DNA from: Gimesia aquarii
GTDB lineage: Bacteria; Planctomycetota; Planctomycetia; Planctomycetales; Planctomycetaceae
Assembly (NCBI RefSeq): GCF_007748175.1
Contig: NZ_CP037422.1
Coordinates: 5,720,334 to 5,784,333, forward strand
Direction of reading: 5' to 3'
DNA length: 64,000 nucleotides
Part shown: piece by piece, positions 47,056 to 57,800 of the stretch
Numbering within the stretch: position 1 is the stretch's first letter
Layout of the letters: each line of letters begins with the position of its first letter
Position numbers and translations under genes: made by a program
Notes under the pieces: generated by a model
The model's input: only the letters and a program-made list of their open reading frames with translations
What the model was told of the DNA's origin: nothing
Database searches by the model: none

Positions 47056-48006
47056 TTAATGTTGTTCTGAAATCGACTTTCGTCGCGCTTCACCGACTTG
47101 TGTTGCCTGCTCTACAATATCTACTCCCACAATCTGACTCCAGGCAGACAACAACTTTTGAAAAACGGGTCCGGGCCTGCCATCAGAAATCGGCTGAGAG
47201 TTAAAATGGGTTACTGGCATCAGACAATAAGCGGTTGAAGACGTCAATGCTTCATCCGCATCGATAATCGCATTTGAGGAAATATCTGTCTCTTCATAGC
47301 AAAGTCCAAGCTGTTTTGCCAATTGGGCTACCATAGTCTGGCTGATTCCCCCCAGTACATGTTCCGGACGGGGAGTTTTAATGATGTTGTCTTTGACAAG
47401 ATAAAAATTACCGATTGTTGTTTCGGCCGCAAATCCAGATTGATCAAAGAGTAAGGCGCTCGCTTGCGGATTTTCTTTGCGGACGAGTTTGTCGGCTCGA
47501 TAAAGATGAATGCGGCTCCGAGATTTAATACGAGGGTCAAAGATACTGTTATTGAGCTGTTGTCCTTCCGCTTTTAGCAAATATTGGCCCGTATTGTATT
47601 TTTGGTTCCAAAGCTCAAAAGCCAAAGGAAATGAGTGAACACAAACTGTTGGAGTGCGACACATTTCTAATTCAGATAACCCGAGATAAGGCAGGTTATG
47701 GCCAGCGGTGATAAAGACCGTCAAACCCAGATCATGTTCTGGAGGGAGCAGTCTTGCATTATGCTCAATCACTGTTTCACAGACCTGCCTGAGTTCTGAT
47801 TTTTGTGGGACAGGTTCGATGCAGGCATATTCAAGCGCGGAATACAATCGATCCAGGTGTTCGTCGAGCATAAATAACTGATGCGCGAATGTACGTATCA
47901 TCTCTGTTACTGCGGCACCGTAAACAATGCCCAGATCGGTCACAGCCAACTTTGCTTCTGAAAACGGTATGAAGGCGCCATTAAGATACGCCTGGGGTTC
48001 AGTCAT
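47056..48006 (-). CDS. class IV PLP aminotransferase (BCAT/DAAT-like)
   Basis: A 316-residue fold-type IV aminotransferase. The N-terminus AYLNGAFIPFSEAKLAVTDLG, the PLP-lysine region FDPRIKSRSRIHLYRAD, the QSGFAAETTIGNFYLV signature and the LGGISQTMVAQLA phosphate-binding strand are as in branched-chain, D-amino-acid and aminodeoxychorismate lyase members. The family assigns these by few residues, so the substrate stays open. It may supply branched-chain or D-amino acids. It ends six bases before the methyltransferase start; the two are likely coupled. Confidence 0.85.
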   Translation of the reverse strand: MTEPQAYLNGAFIPFSEAKLAVTDLGIVYGAAVTEMIRTFAHQLFMLDEHLDRLYSALEYACIEPVPQKSELRQVCETVIEHNARLLPPEHDLGLTVFITAGHNLPYLGLSELEMCRTPTVCVHSFPLAFELWNQKYNTGQYLLKAEGQQLNNSIFDPRIKSRSRIHLYRADKLVRKENPQASALLFDQSGFAAETTIGNFYLVKDNIIKTPRPEHVLGGISQTMVAQLAKQLGLCYEETDISSNAIIDADEALTSSTAYCLMPVTHFNSQPISDGRPGPVFQKLLSAWSQIVGVDIVEQATQVGEARRKSISEQH

Positions 48007-48086
48007 CTAAAAACCAATCACAACGTAAGAAGGACGAACTCGTCCCAGAAAACAGAAATAAGTGCAGTGAGGAAATTTAAAAAGAA

Positions 48087-48497
48087 TCAATAGCCATAGT
48101 AAACAGGATAAGGGGATTGGTACTGTGAGTTTAAGAACGTCCTTCTCCCAAAAAGTCGGACCTGTAGATACATCGTATTTGCTACCATACGACAACCCAG
48201 TGGGAACCGGGAATAATTGCAGCGATGGTATAATTGCTGACGAAGTTGTAAATCACAGTAACGCCGACTGATACCTGGAATTTGATAACACGCATCATGC
48301 TGAGCGCAGCTTCCCCGAAAATCTGCTCCCATAAATCCTTGTGGTGTTAAGAATCGTAAAAGTGGAGCACCATCAGGACCGCAAGGATAAGCAACTCCTT
48401 GTGCGTAAACAGAATTCGTGTCATATATGCCACTGGTTAAAACGAATAAGGCCATTACGATTATCGATTTTAAATTCATTTGGACTCGCTTCTTCAT
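48087..48497 (-). CDS. secreted phospholipase A2-like protein
   Basis: A 136-residue protein with a signal peptide (hydrophobic about 11-24, cleavage near VYA-QG). The mature part has GSCAQHDACYQIPGISRRYC with His67-Asp68 in the C-x2-H-D-x-C-Y pattern of prokaryotic phospholipase A2, the second helix LQLRQQLYHRC, and a Gly-Pro-Cys-rich N-terminal segment (PCGPDGAPLLRFL) where the Ca2+ loop would sit. Such proteins hydrolyse the sn-2 ester of phospholipids. The C-terminus (YQSPYPVYYGY) is aromatic and unusual. ATG 48497 is used; an ATG at 48479 would also give a signal peptide. Confidence 0.75.
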   Translation of the reverse strand: MKKRVQMNLKSIIVMALFVLTSGIYDTNSVYAQGVAYPCGPDGAPLLRFLTPQGFMGADFRGSCAQHDACYQIPGISRRYCDLQLRQQLYHRCNYSRFPLGCRMVANTMYLQVRLFGRRTFLNSQYQSPYPVYYGY

Positions 48498-48824
48498 CTG
48501 AAAATTAGTCAACTGATTTCTATTTATTTAAAGGGGCGGTCCTCAGAGTGATTTCCGATTTTCTCCAGTTCGGTTCGGATTCGCAAGTGCCTTTTGGTGC
48601 TAGTCCTTATTTCAATCAACAAAAGCACGAACCTGTGATGATTGTGACCAAAAAATGAACCAGTCGTATGACTTCTGAGTCATTGCTCGATATACTTCCA
48701 AAGAGAATGATTGTGCTAACTTGTGATATGGCAATCATTTCTTTACGATTTCCATTAAGAGACTCATGTATTGACTGCTTGCATATTGGCATTATTGAAT
48801 TGATAACTAGAGGGATTGAGTGAT
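48498..48824. other. intergenic region, no confident feature
   Basis: About 330 bases between divergent genes. It must contain two promoters. AT-rich; no strong -35/-10 pair, hairpin or reading frame is supported. Confidence 0.35.
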
Positions 48825-49745
48825 ATGACGATACCAGCAATTCAACCAGGTAAAACAAAAATCGGCTGGATTGGAACCGGGGTGATGGGGGCCAGTATGG
48901 TTGGACATCTCATGGATGCCGGCTTTTCAGCTACTGTCTATAACCGCAGTAAAGTAAAGGCGGAGTCATTACTAAAAAAAGGAGCGAGTTGGGCAGACTC
49001 GCCGAAGGCTGTTGCTGAGGCGTCGGATGTGATTTTCTCAATTGTTGGGTTTCCTGCAGACGTTAGAGAAGTACTGTTAGGAGAGCAGGGGGCTTTGGCA
49101 GGAGCAACAGCTGATAAAATTTTAGTTGATATGACAACAAGCGATCCTTCGCTTGCAATGGAAATTGCAGAAGCTGCACAATCAAAAGGTGTTTATAGTG
49201 TAGACGCTCCTGTTTCTGGTGGAGATATTGGAGCGAAAAATGGCACGTTATCAATCATGATTGGTGGCGACCAACAAGTTGTGGATGCACTACAACCTTG
49301 CTGGAATGCGATGGGCAAGACTATTGTTTATCAGGGAGGCCCGGGATCGGGGCAACATACAAAAATGGTCAATCAGATTCTGATTGCCACTAATATGATT
49401 GGCGTCTGCGAAGCACTGCTTTATGGGTATAAAGCGGGACTTGACTTGCCTACTGTTTTGGAATCAGTCGGTAGCGGTGCTGCAGGCAGTTGGTCACTCT
49501 CAAATCTGGGCCCTCGTATCATGGATAACAATTTTGATCCCGGTTTTTTCGTCGAACATTTCATCAAAGATATGGGAATTGCTCTGGCGGAAGCAAAGGC
49601 GATGAATTTAAGTCTTCCCGGCTTAGCCTTAGGGCATCAACTTTATCTGGCAGTTCAGGCACAAGGACATGGCCGTGACGGAACTCATGCCCTGCAGTTA
49701 GCATTAGCATCGTTGTCGAATGTCGACTGGGAGCATCGAACTTAG
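48825..49745 (+). CDS. beta-hydroxyacid dehydrogenase (3-hydroxyisobutyrate/tartronate semialdehyde type)
   Basis: A 306-residue NAD(P)-dependent oxidoreductase. The Rossmann motif [20 protein letters not shown], then [20 protein letters not shown] (substrate region of the family), and the catalytic lysine segment [17 protein letters not shown] are all present, and the C-terminal helical domain closes the fold. Members act as 3-hydroxyisobutyrate dehydrogenase or tartronate semialdehyde reductase (GarR); the latter would match the Hyi-like gene at 4.8 kb in pathway, but this is weak. ATG 48825 (a TTG at 48816 is possible). Followed after 93 bases by dapA. Confidence 0.88.
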   Translation: MTIPAIQPGKTKIGWIGTGVMGASMVGHLMDAGFSATVYNRSKVKAESLLKKGASWADSPKAVAEASDVIFSIVGFPADVREVLLGEQGALAGATADKILVDMTTSDPSLAMEIAEAAQSKGVYSVDAPVSGGDIGAKNGTLSIMIGGDQQVVDALQPCWNAMGKTIVYQGGPGSGQHTKMVNQILIATNMIGVCEALLYGYKAGLDLPTVLESVGSGAAGSWSLSNLGPRIMDNNFDPGFFVEHFIKDMGIALAEAKAMNLSLPGLALGHQLYLAVQAQGHGRDGTHALQLALASLSNVDWEHRT

Positions 49746-49838
49746 TTTCAAGTGTCGGTTATAAATGCAGCACATAGAACACAAAGATTTTTGTTGAATA
49801 TAGCTGGTTGGTAGAATTTGTTTTAAGGTATTAAAAGC

Positions 49839-50726
49839 ATGGCAAATCAAAGTGACCTGTTCGCAGGTCTTTCAGTGGCAATGATTACTCCCTTCAAAAA
49901 TGGAGAAATCGACGAAGCTGCACTGCGGACTCTGGTTGATTACCACATTGAGCAAGGGACCGATACCTTGTGTCCCGTTGGAACTACTGGTGAATCACCA
50001 ACTCTTTCACATGAAGAGCACAAACAAGTCATTTCCATTGTTTGCCAACATGCTGCTGGCCGCATCAAAGTTATGGCAGGGACGGGTTCGAATAGTACGA
50101 AGGAAGCAGTCGAACTGACGAAGTATGCCGAACAAGCTGGTGCCGATGGGGGGTTACACGTGGCTCCCTATTACAATAAACCGACTCAGGAAGGATTCTT
50201 CCAGCATTATCAGACAATTGCTGAGTCGGTTGAAATTCCAATTGTGATTTACAATATTCCAGGAAGAACTGCCAAGAATATTGAGCCTGAAACCATTATT
50301 CGTTTGGCAGAAATACCCAATATTGTTGCAGTCAAAGAATCGACTGGCTCAATGGATCAGGCGTCTCACATTCTTTCCGCTTGTGACTTATCGGTCCTGT
50401 CCGGTGATGATAGTCTGACATTACCACTGATGGCTTTAGGTGGAAAAGGAGTTGTGTCGGTTGTCGGAAATATTGTTCCCGGTGATGTGAAAAATATGTT
50501 AAATGCATTTAACGCCGGGGATTTACAACTAGCCAGAGAATGGCACTTCAAGCTTTTTACACTCTGCAGAAATTTGCTGGGGCTGGCTACAAATCCGATT
50601 CCCATCAAAGCTGCTATGCAATTGCTGGGTAGGGACAATGGAGAGGTTCGTCTTCCGATGACTCAACTCGATAAGGCATCGATTAAAGTCTTGGAAAAGA
50701 CATTGGGAGATTATGGGCTGCTTTAA
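49839..50726 (+). CDS. dapA: 4-hydroxy-tetrahydrodipicolinate synthase
   Basis: A 295-residue TIM-barrel class I aldolase that joins pyruvate and aspartate semialdehyde in lysine and diaminopimelate synthesis. The Schiff-base lysine is Lys166 in VAVKESTGS. The catalytic threonines are in GTTGESPTL, Tyr138 in VIYNIPGRT and Arg143 follow, and [16 protein letters not shown] is the standard signature. Length is normal. A spaced TTAAGG precedes ATG 49839. The product feeds peptidoglycan, matching murD in this window. Confidence 0.95.
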   Translation: MANQSDLFAGLSVAMITPFKNGEIDEAALRTLVDYHIEQGTDTLCPVGTTGESPTLSHEEHKQVISIVCQHAAGRIKVMAGTGSNSTKEAVELTKYAEQAGADGGLHVAPYYNKPTQEGFFQHYQTIAESVEIPIVIYNIPGRTAKNIEPETIIRLAEIPNIVAVKESTGSMDQASHILSACDLSVLSGDDSLTLPLMALGGKGVVSVVGNIVPGDVKNMLNAFNAGDLQLAREWHFKLFTLCRNLLGLATNPIPIKAAMQLLGRDNGEVRLPMTQLDKASIKVLEKTLGDYGLL

Positions 50727-50859
50727 TGCGTGCCTGGGATCCTATCAGCAAGGTATCGTTGAGAAGAGTGAGTACATAACAAGTGGTTGCTGGTCGAGTA
50801 TGTTCACAGAAATAGAGTTCAAGTTTCACACATAACCTGTTTGGTAAGAGGTATCGCTA

Positions 50860-52167
50860 GTGATATTTGGTTTTGGAAAATCCCGGGATGACGAGGAAGA
50901 ATTCGAAGAAGAAATTGAGCCGGTTTCCTTTCAAGGCGCATTAAATGGTCAACCAGCGAACCTGAAAGAAAATGCGAGACTGGTGAAAGCCGGTCTCATG
51001 CCTGCAAAAAATATCGTTACTGATGCTCTTGCTCTCCGTGCAGAATTCATTCGTTTTGAACCAAAAGGTGAGCGATATCAGGTTTTGTTTTATATAGACG
51101 GGGTCGCGAGTCCGGGACCAAAACTCTCAAAACAACAAGGTCTGGCTGTCATTCAGATTATCAAGCTGCTTTCAGGTTTGAATATCCAGGAACGGAAGCG
51201 ACCGCAATCGGGTGGTGTATTAGCAGAGCTGGAAGAAGTCCCTTATCAACTGCGAGTATCGACTGCTCCTGGTCAATCGGGGGGCGAGCGACTTTCGATT
51301 AAAGCGATCAAAGTGAATGAGCCTTTAGATCGTCCTGATGATATCGGTATTTCTGAAGAAAATAAGGAACGTATTCGGGAGTTGGCGAAGGGCCGCAGTG
51401 GAGTCATTCTTGTCAGTGGCCCACCTAATTCAGGTACAACAACAACCACGTTTGGTGTTGTACGATCTGTGGATGCGTATCAATATACAATTTTCGCTTT
51501 AGCGGACCCTGAGCACCGCGAATTAAGTCATATTACGGTTCCGGATAAAAAAGACGATGACACTTTCGATGATGAGCTAAGAAGAATCATCCGTATGGAA
51601 GCGGATGTGATCTATTTGAAACCGGTTACGGATGAAGCATATGTGAGCAGTATGCTCAATGTGGTAAACGAAATCGCGATGATTGCGGAAATTTCGGCGA
51701 AGGATGCAATTTCGGGTTTGGTAAAGTTTTGTAAACTGGCTGGAGGTGTAGAGAAGGGAGTCAATGCGCTACGTTGTGTGGTAGGACATAAACTGATCCG
51801 CACGCTCTGCGATCAATGCAAGGAAGCATTCCGACCAAACCCAAAATTGATTGCAAAAATGGGGCTCCCGAAATCGACAAAAATGCTCTATCGACCACCC
51901 CGTCAAACCGTTGATGAAGACGGTAACGAAATCGAACCATGCGAAAAGTGTGACGGTGTTGGTTACTTTGGACGCACTCTAATGCTGGAAATGATCGTCA
52001 TGAACGACGAAATGAAACAGCTAATCATCAGTGGGGCAGAACCGGCTAAGATCAAAGCGTTGGCTAAAAAACAAGAAATGCCGACCTTCCAAAAAGAAGG
52101 GATTCGCTTAGTCGCTGAAGGAAAAATCTCCCTGGATGAGCTGCAGCGAGCATTCAAATCGTCTTAA
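50860..52167 (+). CDS. degenerate GspE/PilB-like secretion ATPase
   Basis: A 435-residue protein with the fold and order of type II secretion/type IV pilus ATPases: an N-terminal domain, a RecA-like core, and the zinc-binding insert CDQC...CEKC (Cys317, 320, 361 and 364). All catalytic signatures are eroded. Walker A is GPPNSGTTT (Lys replaced by Thr193), the Asp box reads ALADP instead of TIEDP, Walker B reads IYLKPVTD instead of IMVGEIRD (catalytic Glu replaced by Pro255), and the His box is lost (IAEISAKDA). It should not hydrolyse ATP as drawn. It is a complete, unbroken reading frame, so it is probably a pseudo-enzyme rather than a decaying gene. GTG 50860 with AGAGGT nine bases upstream. 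Confidence 0.8.
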   Translation: MIFGFGKSRDDEEEFEEEIEPVSFQGALNGQPANLKENARLVKAGLMPAKNIVTDALALRAEFIRFEPKGERYQVLFYIDGVASPGPKLSKQQGLAVIQIIKLLSGLNIQERKRPQSGGVLAELEEVPYQLRVSTAPGQSGGERLSIKAIKVNEPLDRPDDIGISEENKERIRELAKGRSGVILVSGPPNSGTTTTTFGVVRSVDAYQYTIFALADPEHRELSHITVPDKKDDDTFDDELRRIIRMEADVIYLKPVTDEAYVSSMLNVVNEIAMIAEISAKDAISGLVKFCKLAGGVEKGVNALRCVVGHKLIRTLCDQCKEAFRPNPKLIAKMGLPKSTKMLYRPPRQTVDEDGNEIEPCEKCDGVGYFGRTLMLEMIVMNDEMKQLIISGAEPAKIKALAKKQEMPTFQKEGIRLVAEGKISLDELQRAFKSS

Positions 52168-52433
52168 ACCGCCATATCTATGCTCTTGTGACTTCCTTTA
52201 CACAAAATATTGTCGGATTAGGCAAAATATATCGAAGATTCCGATTTTATGTGTCGATAAAGTTAGTACATGCTTTGTACTTATGTGTGACCTTGAATGT
52301 TGCTTCTCCCTGAAGTGGCTGGACTTAGTTAATAATCAAACTGATCCCAAGGTATTCCCGGCTCCTGTCTTACCCTGTTTACACGTCTTCCCAACAGGTG
52401 CCATTCGACAACTTTTTCAATCCGAGGAAAATC

Positions 52434-52667
52434 ATGGTGATTCGCCAGATTAAAAATTGGTCAAGTGCAGGAATTCTAGGTTTAGCATTAATCGGAATCA
52501 CTAGCACTGGCTGCCAGTCCAGCATCGGTGGTCAGACCTTGCCTTCTGCTTACTACTTACGTGATGATGTGCAGTTCTATCCTGCTGGCCCTGAAGAGCA
52601 GCTTTACAACCAGCGTGAAGTTCTTGAGCAATACAAACTAGAGAAGAAGATGCAGGAAGATCAGTAA
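52434..52667 (+). CDS. very small lipoprotein
   Basis: A 77-residue lipoprotein with lipobox STGC (Cys near residue 28) preceded by a hydrophobic stretch (ILGLALIGI). The mature part of about 50 residues is polar, with SAYYLRDDVQFYPAGPEEQL and a Gln/Glu/Lys-rich helix at the end. GAGGAAAATC lies seven bases before ATG 52434. No family known to me. Conceivably a lipoprotein of unknown role tethered to the membrane. Confidence 0.65.
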   Translation: MVIRQIKNWSSAGILGLALIGITSTGCQSSIGGQTLPSAYYLRDDVQFYPAGPEEQLYNQREVLEQYKLEKKMQEDQ

Positions 52668-52782
52668 TCACCTCAAGCAGAATTGATTAGATAGTACGCA
52701 GCCTGGATTTGGGCTGTGATTTTCTGCTCGAAAGATTTGATTATCCTCGATCAAAACAGGGGGGACCCTTTCGCATTATTTA

Positions 52783-52818
52783 TTGCCGTTCTTATGTGCT
52801 GGATTATAAGAACGGCAA
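52783..52818 (+). terminator. hairpin downstream of small lipoprotein gene
   Basis: A perfect 13-base stem TTGCCGTTCTTAT/ATAAGAACGGCAA with a 10-base loop. Followed by GCGAAAG, not a T-run, so it is more likely an mRNA end-stabiliser than a classical terminator. Confidence 0.55.
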
Positions 52819-52830
52819 GCGAAAGGAAAT

Positions 52831-52871
52831 TAGCCGGACGTTGAGCACGGGACTCTCGCCCGGCTATTTTT
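52831..52871 (+). terminator. weak terminator-like hairpin
   Basis: TAGCCGG (52831-52837) pairs with CCGGCTA (52860-52866), followed by TTTTTGTG on plus. The loop of 22 bases is long. It may end plus-strand transcription ahead of the convergent decarboxylase gene. Confidence 0.5.
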
Positions 52872-52898
52872 GTGTACCAATCGCAGGCAACGATAGCA

Positions 52899-54632
52899 TT
52901 AAAGGCTTTTTGACATTTTATCTGCCAAACGAGTCAACGCGGGACTGACATCGGTTGGCTCAAGATGCACATTGATCACACTCAGACTGTCTTTATTTGC
53001 TAGCGCAGCTTTGATTGCTTTTTCTAGATCGCCTTCTGTGCTGACTTCAAAACCCCAGCCTCCGCCAATAAGATCAGTAATATTATGGTATTTCCAGTCC
53101 GGAATATCATTAAAGGGGCCTTCTTGCAAGAAGCGTTCTGTTGTATAGCCTTTATTATTTAAGACAATCACAATTGGATTGAATCCCAGCTTGAGTGCTG
53201 TCGACAGTTCAAGACATGTCATCTGAAACGCACCATCACCCACTAGAACGATCGGCCGCAGATCCTGGTTAGCCACTTGAGCTCCAAGGGAAGCCGGGAT
53301 CGCAAAGCCCATCGAAGTATAATACGCAGGGCTAAGGAATTTCGTATGTGTGCTGATCATTAAATCAACGGCCCCAAACAGGCAATCTCCCACATCGGTC
53401 ACAACGACAGTTTCATCGCTTAAAATCTGATTGATACTTTCAAACAGATGTTTTGTAGTTACGAGCTTTGTAGGCTTAACAACATAGTCTACCGCATGCG
53501 GACGAACCTTCTCTGGAATTTTCCGGACAACGACCTTCATTTTCTGTTTTCCCAGTTCATGAACAAAGTCAGAAAAGATTACATCATGAAAATGATGGTA
53601 GCTGATACGGAGCTTTTCACTCGTTGCATAAATACACTTTCCTGGATCCAGATGCGCAGTATAAATACCCAGGTTAATGTCTGTCATAAATGTACCAAGA
53701 AGTATGACACAGTCGCTGTCTTCAACATAGCGTTGTACTTCATTTCGACCCATTGCGCCTTCATACACGCCTAAATAAAGTGGGTGAGATTCACTGACAA
53801 CCGACTTACCCAAAATGGTGGCACACATCGGTATTTTGTGCTTTTCCGCAAATTTCAGGACTTCTTCACGTAATCCAAAGCGATGGACCTCTACTCCCGC
53901 AATGATGACCGGTTTTTTTGCCGCCTGAATCAATTCCGCTGCTTCGACAAGCGATTCACGTAAAGCGTGTTTGTTACTTGTTGGTTGTTTATCGTTTGGA
54001 ATATGTGGAATCACGGCTTCCTTGTGAACACAATCTCGTGGTAACTCCAGATAAACGGGTCTTTTATATTTCACACAGGCTTCGAGGCAGCGATCGATTT
54101 CCTGGAAGGCAGTGATCGGGTCATCAAGTAATGCCGTTGCGACAGTAATTTTTTCAAAGACATCCCGTTGTGTATGGAAATCTTTAACCCGGTGATGTAG
54201 CAGAGGGTCTGTTTCTCGTTCTGACATACCTGGCGCACCACTGATAACAATTACTGGAGATTTCTCTGCATACGCTCCTGCGATGGAGTTACACAAACTC
54301 AATCCACCAACGCAATATGTTACACAAACAGCGCCGAGACCATTGACTCGCGCGTAGCCATCGGCTGCATAACCGGCATTGTCTTCCCGTGTCGTTCCGA
54401 TGACTCGAATGGGACTCTCTTCAAGCATTCCATAAAATTGTAACACGAAGTCACCAGGAATTCCGAAGAGGTCGCTCAGGCCATAGTCCTCTAAACGCTG
54501 AATCAGATAACTGCCAATCGTGTGTACTTTTCCATTATTTTTTCCAGAAGCGCGTTTAGTGGGTAGCTTATTTAAAGAACGGGATTGATTGCTGTCCGAT
54601 TTTGATTTGGAGATTGATTTTCGAGCTGCCAT
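52899..54632 (-). CDS. pyruvate/indolepyruvate-type ThDP decarboxylase
   Basis: A 577-residue thiamine-diphosphate enzyme of the PDC/IPDC/KivD group. The conserved Glu is in [20 protein letters not shown], the adjacent histidines in [14 protein letters not shown], and the ThDP/Mg2+ motif [20 protein letters not shown] ends with NNKGYT. The first 40 residues form an unusual basic Ser/Lys/Arg-rich extension ([20 protein letters not shown]) before the catalytic N-terminus. It decarboxylates a 2-keto acid to an aldehyde; which one cannot be read. GGAAGG lies six bases before ATG 54632. Rare in bacteria. Confidence 0.85.
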   Translation of the reverse strand: MAARKSISKSKSDSNQSRSLNKLPTKRASGKNNGKVHTIGSYLIQRLEDYGLSDLFGIPGDFVLQFYGMLEESPIRVIGTTREDNAGYAADGYARVNGLGAVCVTYCVGGLSLCNSIAGAYAEKSPVIVISGAPGMSERETDPLLHHRVKDFHTQRDVFEKITVATALLDDPITAFQEIDRCLEACVKYKRPVYLELPRDCVHKEAVIPHIPNDKQPTSNKHALRESLVEAAELIQAAKKPVIIAGVEVHRFGLREEVLKFAEKHKIPMCATILGKSVVSESHPLYLGVYEGAMGRNEVQRYVEDSDCVILLGTFMTDINLGIYTAHLDPGKCIYATSEKLRISYHHFHDVIFSDFVHELGKQKMKVVVRKIPEKVRPHAVDYVVKPTKLVTTKHLFESINQILSDETVVVTDVGDCLFGAVDLMISTHTKFLSPAYYTSMGFAIPASLGAQVANQDLRPIVLVGDGAFQMTCLELSTALKLGFNPIVIVLNNKGYTTERFLQEGPFNDIPDWKYHNITDLIGGGWGFEVSTEGDLEKAIKAALANKDSLSVINVHLEPTDVSPALTRLADKMSKSL

Positions 54633-54815
54633 TTGAGAACCTTCCTGCAAGAGAGTGGAATAACGCCAGTGTGGAAGACCAGAATGATATCAAGATACAT
54701 TATATCACTCTGCGGTTACGAAATCAGGGCGAATTTCGTAAGTCTCATCAGGAAAATAAGATACGGTGTTTTTTGTTTCGAGACTCTTAGTAGAAAGGTA
54801 GTCATTTTCAATTAC

Positions 54816-57800
54816 TTAACGACGGATCAACTTGCGAATTCTTTGGCGTTCAGCATGTTTTACTGGCGGAGTATTTAGTGATCGAGAGGGAGTTGGAGCG
54901 GAATCGATTTCACTTCCAAATTGTCCCCAATAGCTTTCTAAGAGACGGTAACAGTCTAGATAGCGTTGAGAATTCCAAGCAAAAGAGAGGGTGGAAACAA
55001 GTTTCGTCATTTGTCTATCGTCTTCCGGGGAAATTTGATGAATCTGTAAATTGACATCATCGATCCATAATTTGTCGGACCCCAGTTTTTCGATTAAGAT
55101 ATGCGCATTCTTGATTTGATTGGTAGGAATGTCTTTTACTCGAAATAAATATTTTCGCCATTGGTGATCAACACTGACGATGGCCGATTGCACTTTCAAC
55201 TTTTCATTCTGTTCTGCTTCTAAAGCAATTCTGACTTGCATTGCTTTCGCATCGGTTTTTAACCAGACGCTCATGTTTAGATAGCGGCTTTGATTTAACG
55301 GAATTTCATTCGTTTTCAGGGAGCTATTCCCCGGCATTTGATCCAGAACCAATGATACCTTACCGGAATGTGCCTCATTCCGATCTAAAGTCCAGGATTT
55401 TCGTTTTTGATTCTTTGCTTCCCAACCTGCCAAAATGTAGTCGCGGGCAGCGCCTTCTTCAAAGTCTGCATGTAAGACGACTGCAGTTGTTTTTTCAATC
55501 GACTGATGCAACTTTCGTAGATGATCTTTCTTTTTATCAATTTTCGTATATAAATCAGTTAATGCATTTTGATCAACTTTGCATTCTACAGATACAATTT
55601 GTACCTGAGGATCTTGAATTTCAAAGGCTTGAAAGTCAAATGCATCTAAAGAGACCGAATATTTCTGTGTTCCCTGCAATGATTCGATTGTGTTTACGAT
55701 TTCACCATTCTCTAGATGAATGATAGCTGCCCTGGATGGTACAGCGAGTTCGACCGTTGCCTGACAAGCATATGGGAAATCGTTTACAAGATAGTAATAG
55801 GTTTTATCTTTTCCACGTGACAAACGAGCCACAACTGGTTGTTCTACTGATTCTACTGTTTGAAATGGCCTCGCCGGTAACTTTTGAAGCTGCGTACGAA
55901 TGGAGCGAGTCGATTGCTCTTGGCCGAAAGGAATTGTCCAGCCTCCATCAAAAGTAACATACGGATCCAATGTGGCAATTGAGTGCACATAACGAATGCG
56001 GTTCGTAGCGTCTGATGATGAAACTTGGGAGACGAGCCAGGTAAACGCTGGTTGCCAGGGAGAAATCTGATCAAATTCAGGAATCCGTACTTCAACAGGA
56101 GAGTGATAAAATAAAGTACCGTTAATCTGAGTTTTAAAGGAATCATCAACAGTTGGATGATTATTAATAACGTGTGCTATCGATGACTTTTGCTGGCTGG
56201 TATAGAAGATACTGGGCCTTAAAACGACACAGTTACTGATCTGGTGGTAATCTGAAAAATCTAATCCCATTGCCATTAGAACAGGGTGAAACTGTGCTCC
56301 TGAATTTAACAAGGAAACAACATCGCCATTTATACTATGCGATGGTAATAATTTTCTTGTAGAAAAGATCATGCGAGTATCTGGTCGTTCTTTTATAAGA
56401 ATTCCAGCCAAACGTTGATGCAGCTCTTTTATTTTCTGGCAGCGCCATTTTGTCCATTGTGGAAGCGCAGAAGTGGTTAAAAACTGATAGCGTTTTTCAA
56501 ATTTGTGGGAATCCCGAGTTTCAGGAATCTTAACTCCGGTCTCTTTTTCAAATTGCGAAACTGTTTTATCATCGTAGCCCCACTTTAAACCTGGCAACTG
56601 AAGGTAGCCATTTAAAGTCAGCTGAACAGCTACGCCTTGAAAGGATGTATGATTTTTATAACGAGTGACTAACTCGCGAAAAATTTTGGCAATTTCATTT
56701 TGTACCTGTGGATTTAACGGATTGTAATAGGGAGCCTGTCCTCTGTTCGTACCTTTGGAATTTCGCCAGGTTTGGCCATATCGATTTACCAGTTCAATTC
56801 CCACAGCTTTATCGGATTCTTTTGCGATTAGATTCTCCAGGGACGGAATGATAGAAGAGAACTGTAATTCTGGTATTAATGCGAGATGTTCCCGGTCAAA
56901 AATTCGAAATAGCAGTTCTAAAACGTCTTTTCGGTAGATATCTTGTCCCGTAGAGTGATACACGCCGGAATCATAGCGGGGAGTGGGATCTAAATATTTT
57001 GATGGATAGATTGTACTTCCATCTGCCGAAACAGCCATGAGAAGACTGTTAAACTGATGATGAGTCAGATAAGCGGCGAGTCGATTTCCCGCTTCATAAA
57101 ATGTCTGCCAGTCATCCAAACTTCGATTACTCATTGCATCCAGGGCTTGTGTCGCCCCAAAGATTTCGGGTAATAAAGGCTTTTGTAGATAAGGTCCAAC
57201 AAGTCGTTTCTTCTCTACCTGAGTATCAATAACAGGGGAAACTTCCCCTTCTGAAAGTGGTAGCTCATAAACTTTTATTTGAGCAATCTCAGCAGGTACG
57301 TCAGATCCCAGGCTGTGCAATAGAATGATAGGATTATTGACTCGAGGCCAAAATATAACTTCTGATTGAGCATTGTTTGATTTTCCCTGCAATGAATTAT
57401 GCAAAGTGGAATTCGATTGATAAACTCCTGAATCAACGCCTACTGGAACCAACTGGCCGGCTGCATCAGGCTCAAGAATACTAAAGCCTAGTTTTGATTG
57501 CTGTTTAATCGGATAAGTTAAGACAAGTTTATGTGGCTGGTTAGTTTTTCTGATTTTGAGATGGTAAGCAGACCAGGGGAGAGACGAGTCTGTCGTTGGA
57601 GTTGAGCCTGGAATCGACTTGAGCAGTGACTTGAGAGATTTTCCAAATCGCTTATGCGGACGACGCACAATCAAATCATGATGATTTTGGATCCCTTTCA
57701 AATTAAGTTCATCGACTAATGGTAACGTTTCATTAGCATGAGGTTGAATTGACGAACTATTCTTTTTTGGGGAGATGACCACAAACTGGGCGAATGCCTG

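Noticed and set aside
48616-48858. An 80-codon frame on minus
   Set aside because: Overlaps the start of the dehydrogenase gene in antisense; no protein features.
52709-52948. A 79-codon frame on plus after the small lipoprotein
   Set aside because: Runs through two hairpins and into the convergent decarboxylase gene; no ribosome site.
55241-55723. A 160-codon frame on plus
   Set aside because: Antisense shadow of the large secreted protein gene.
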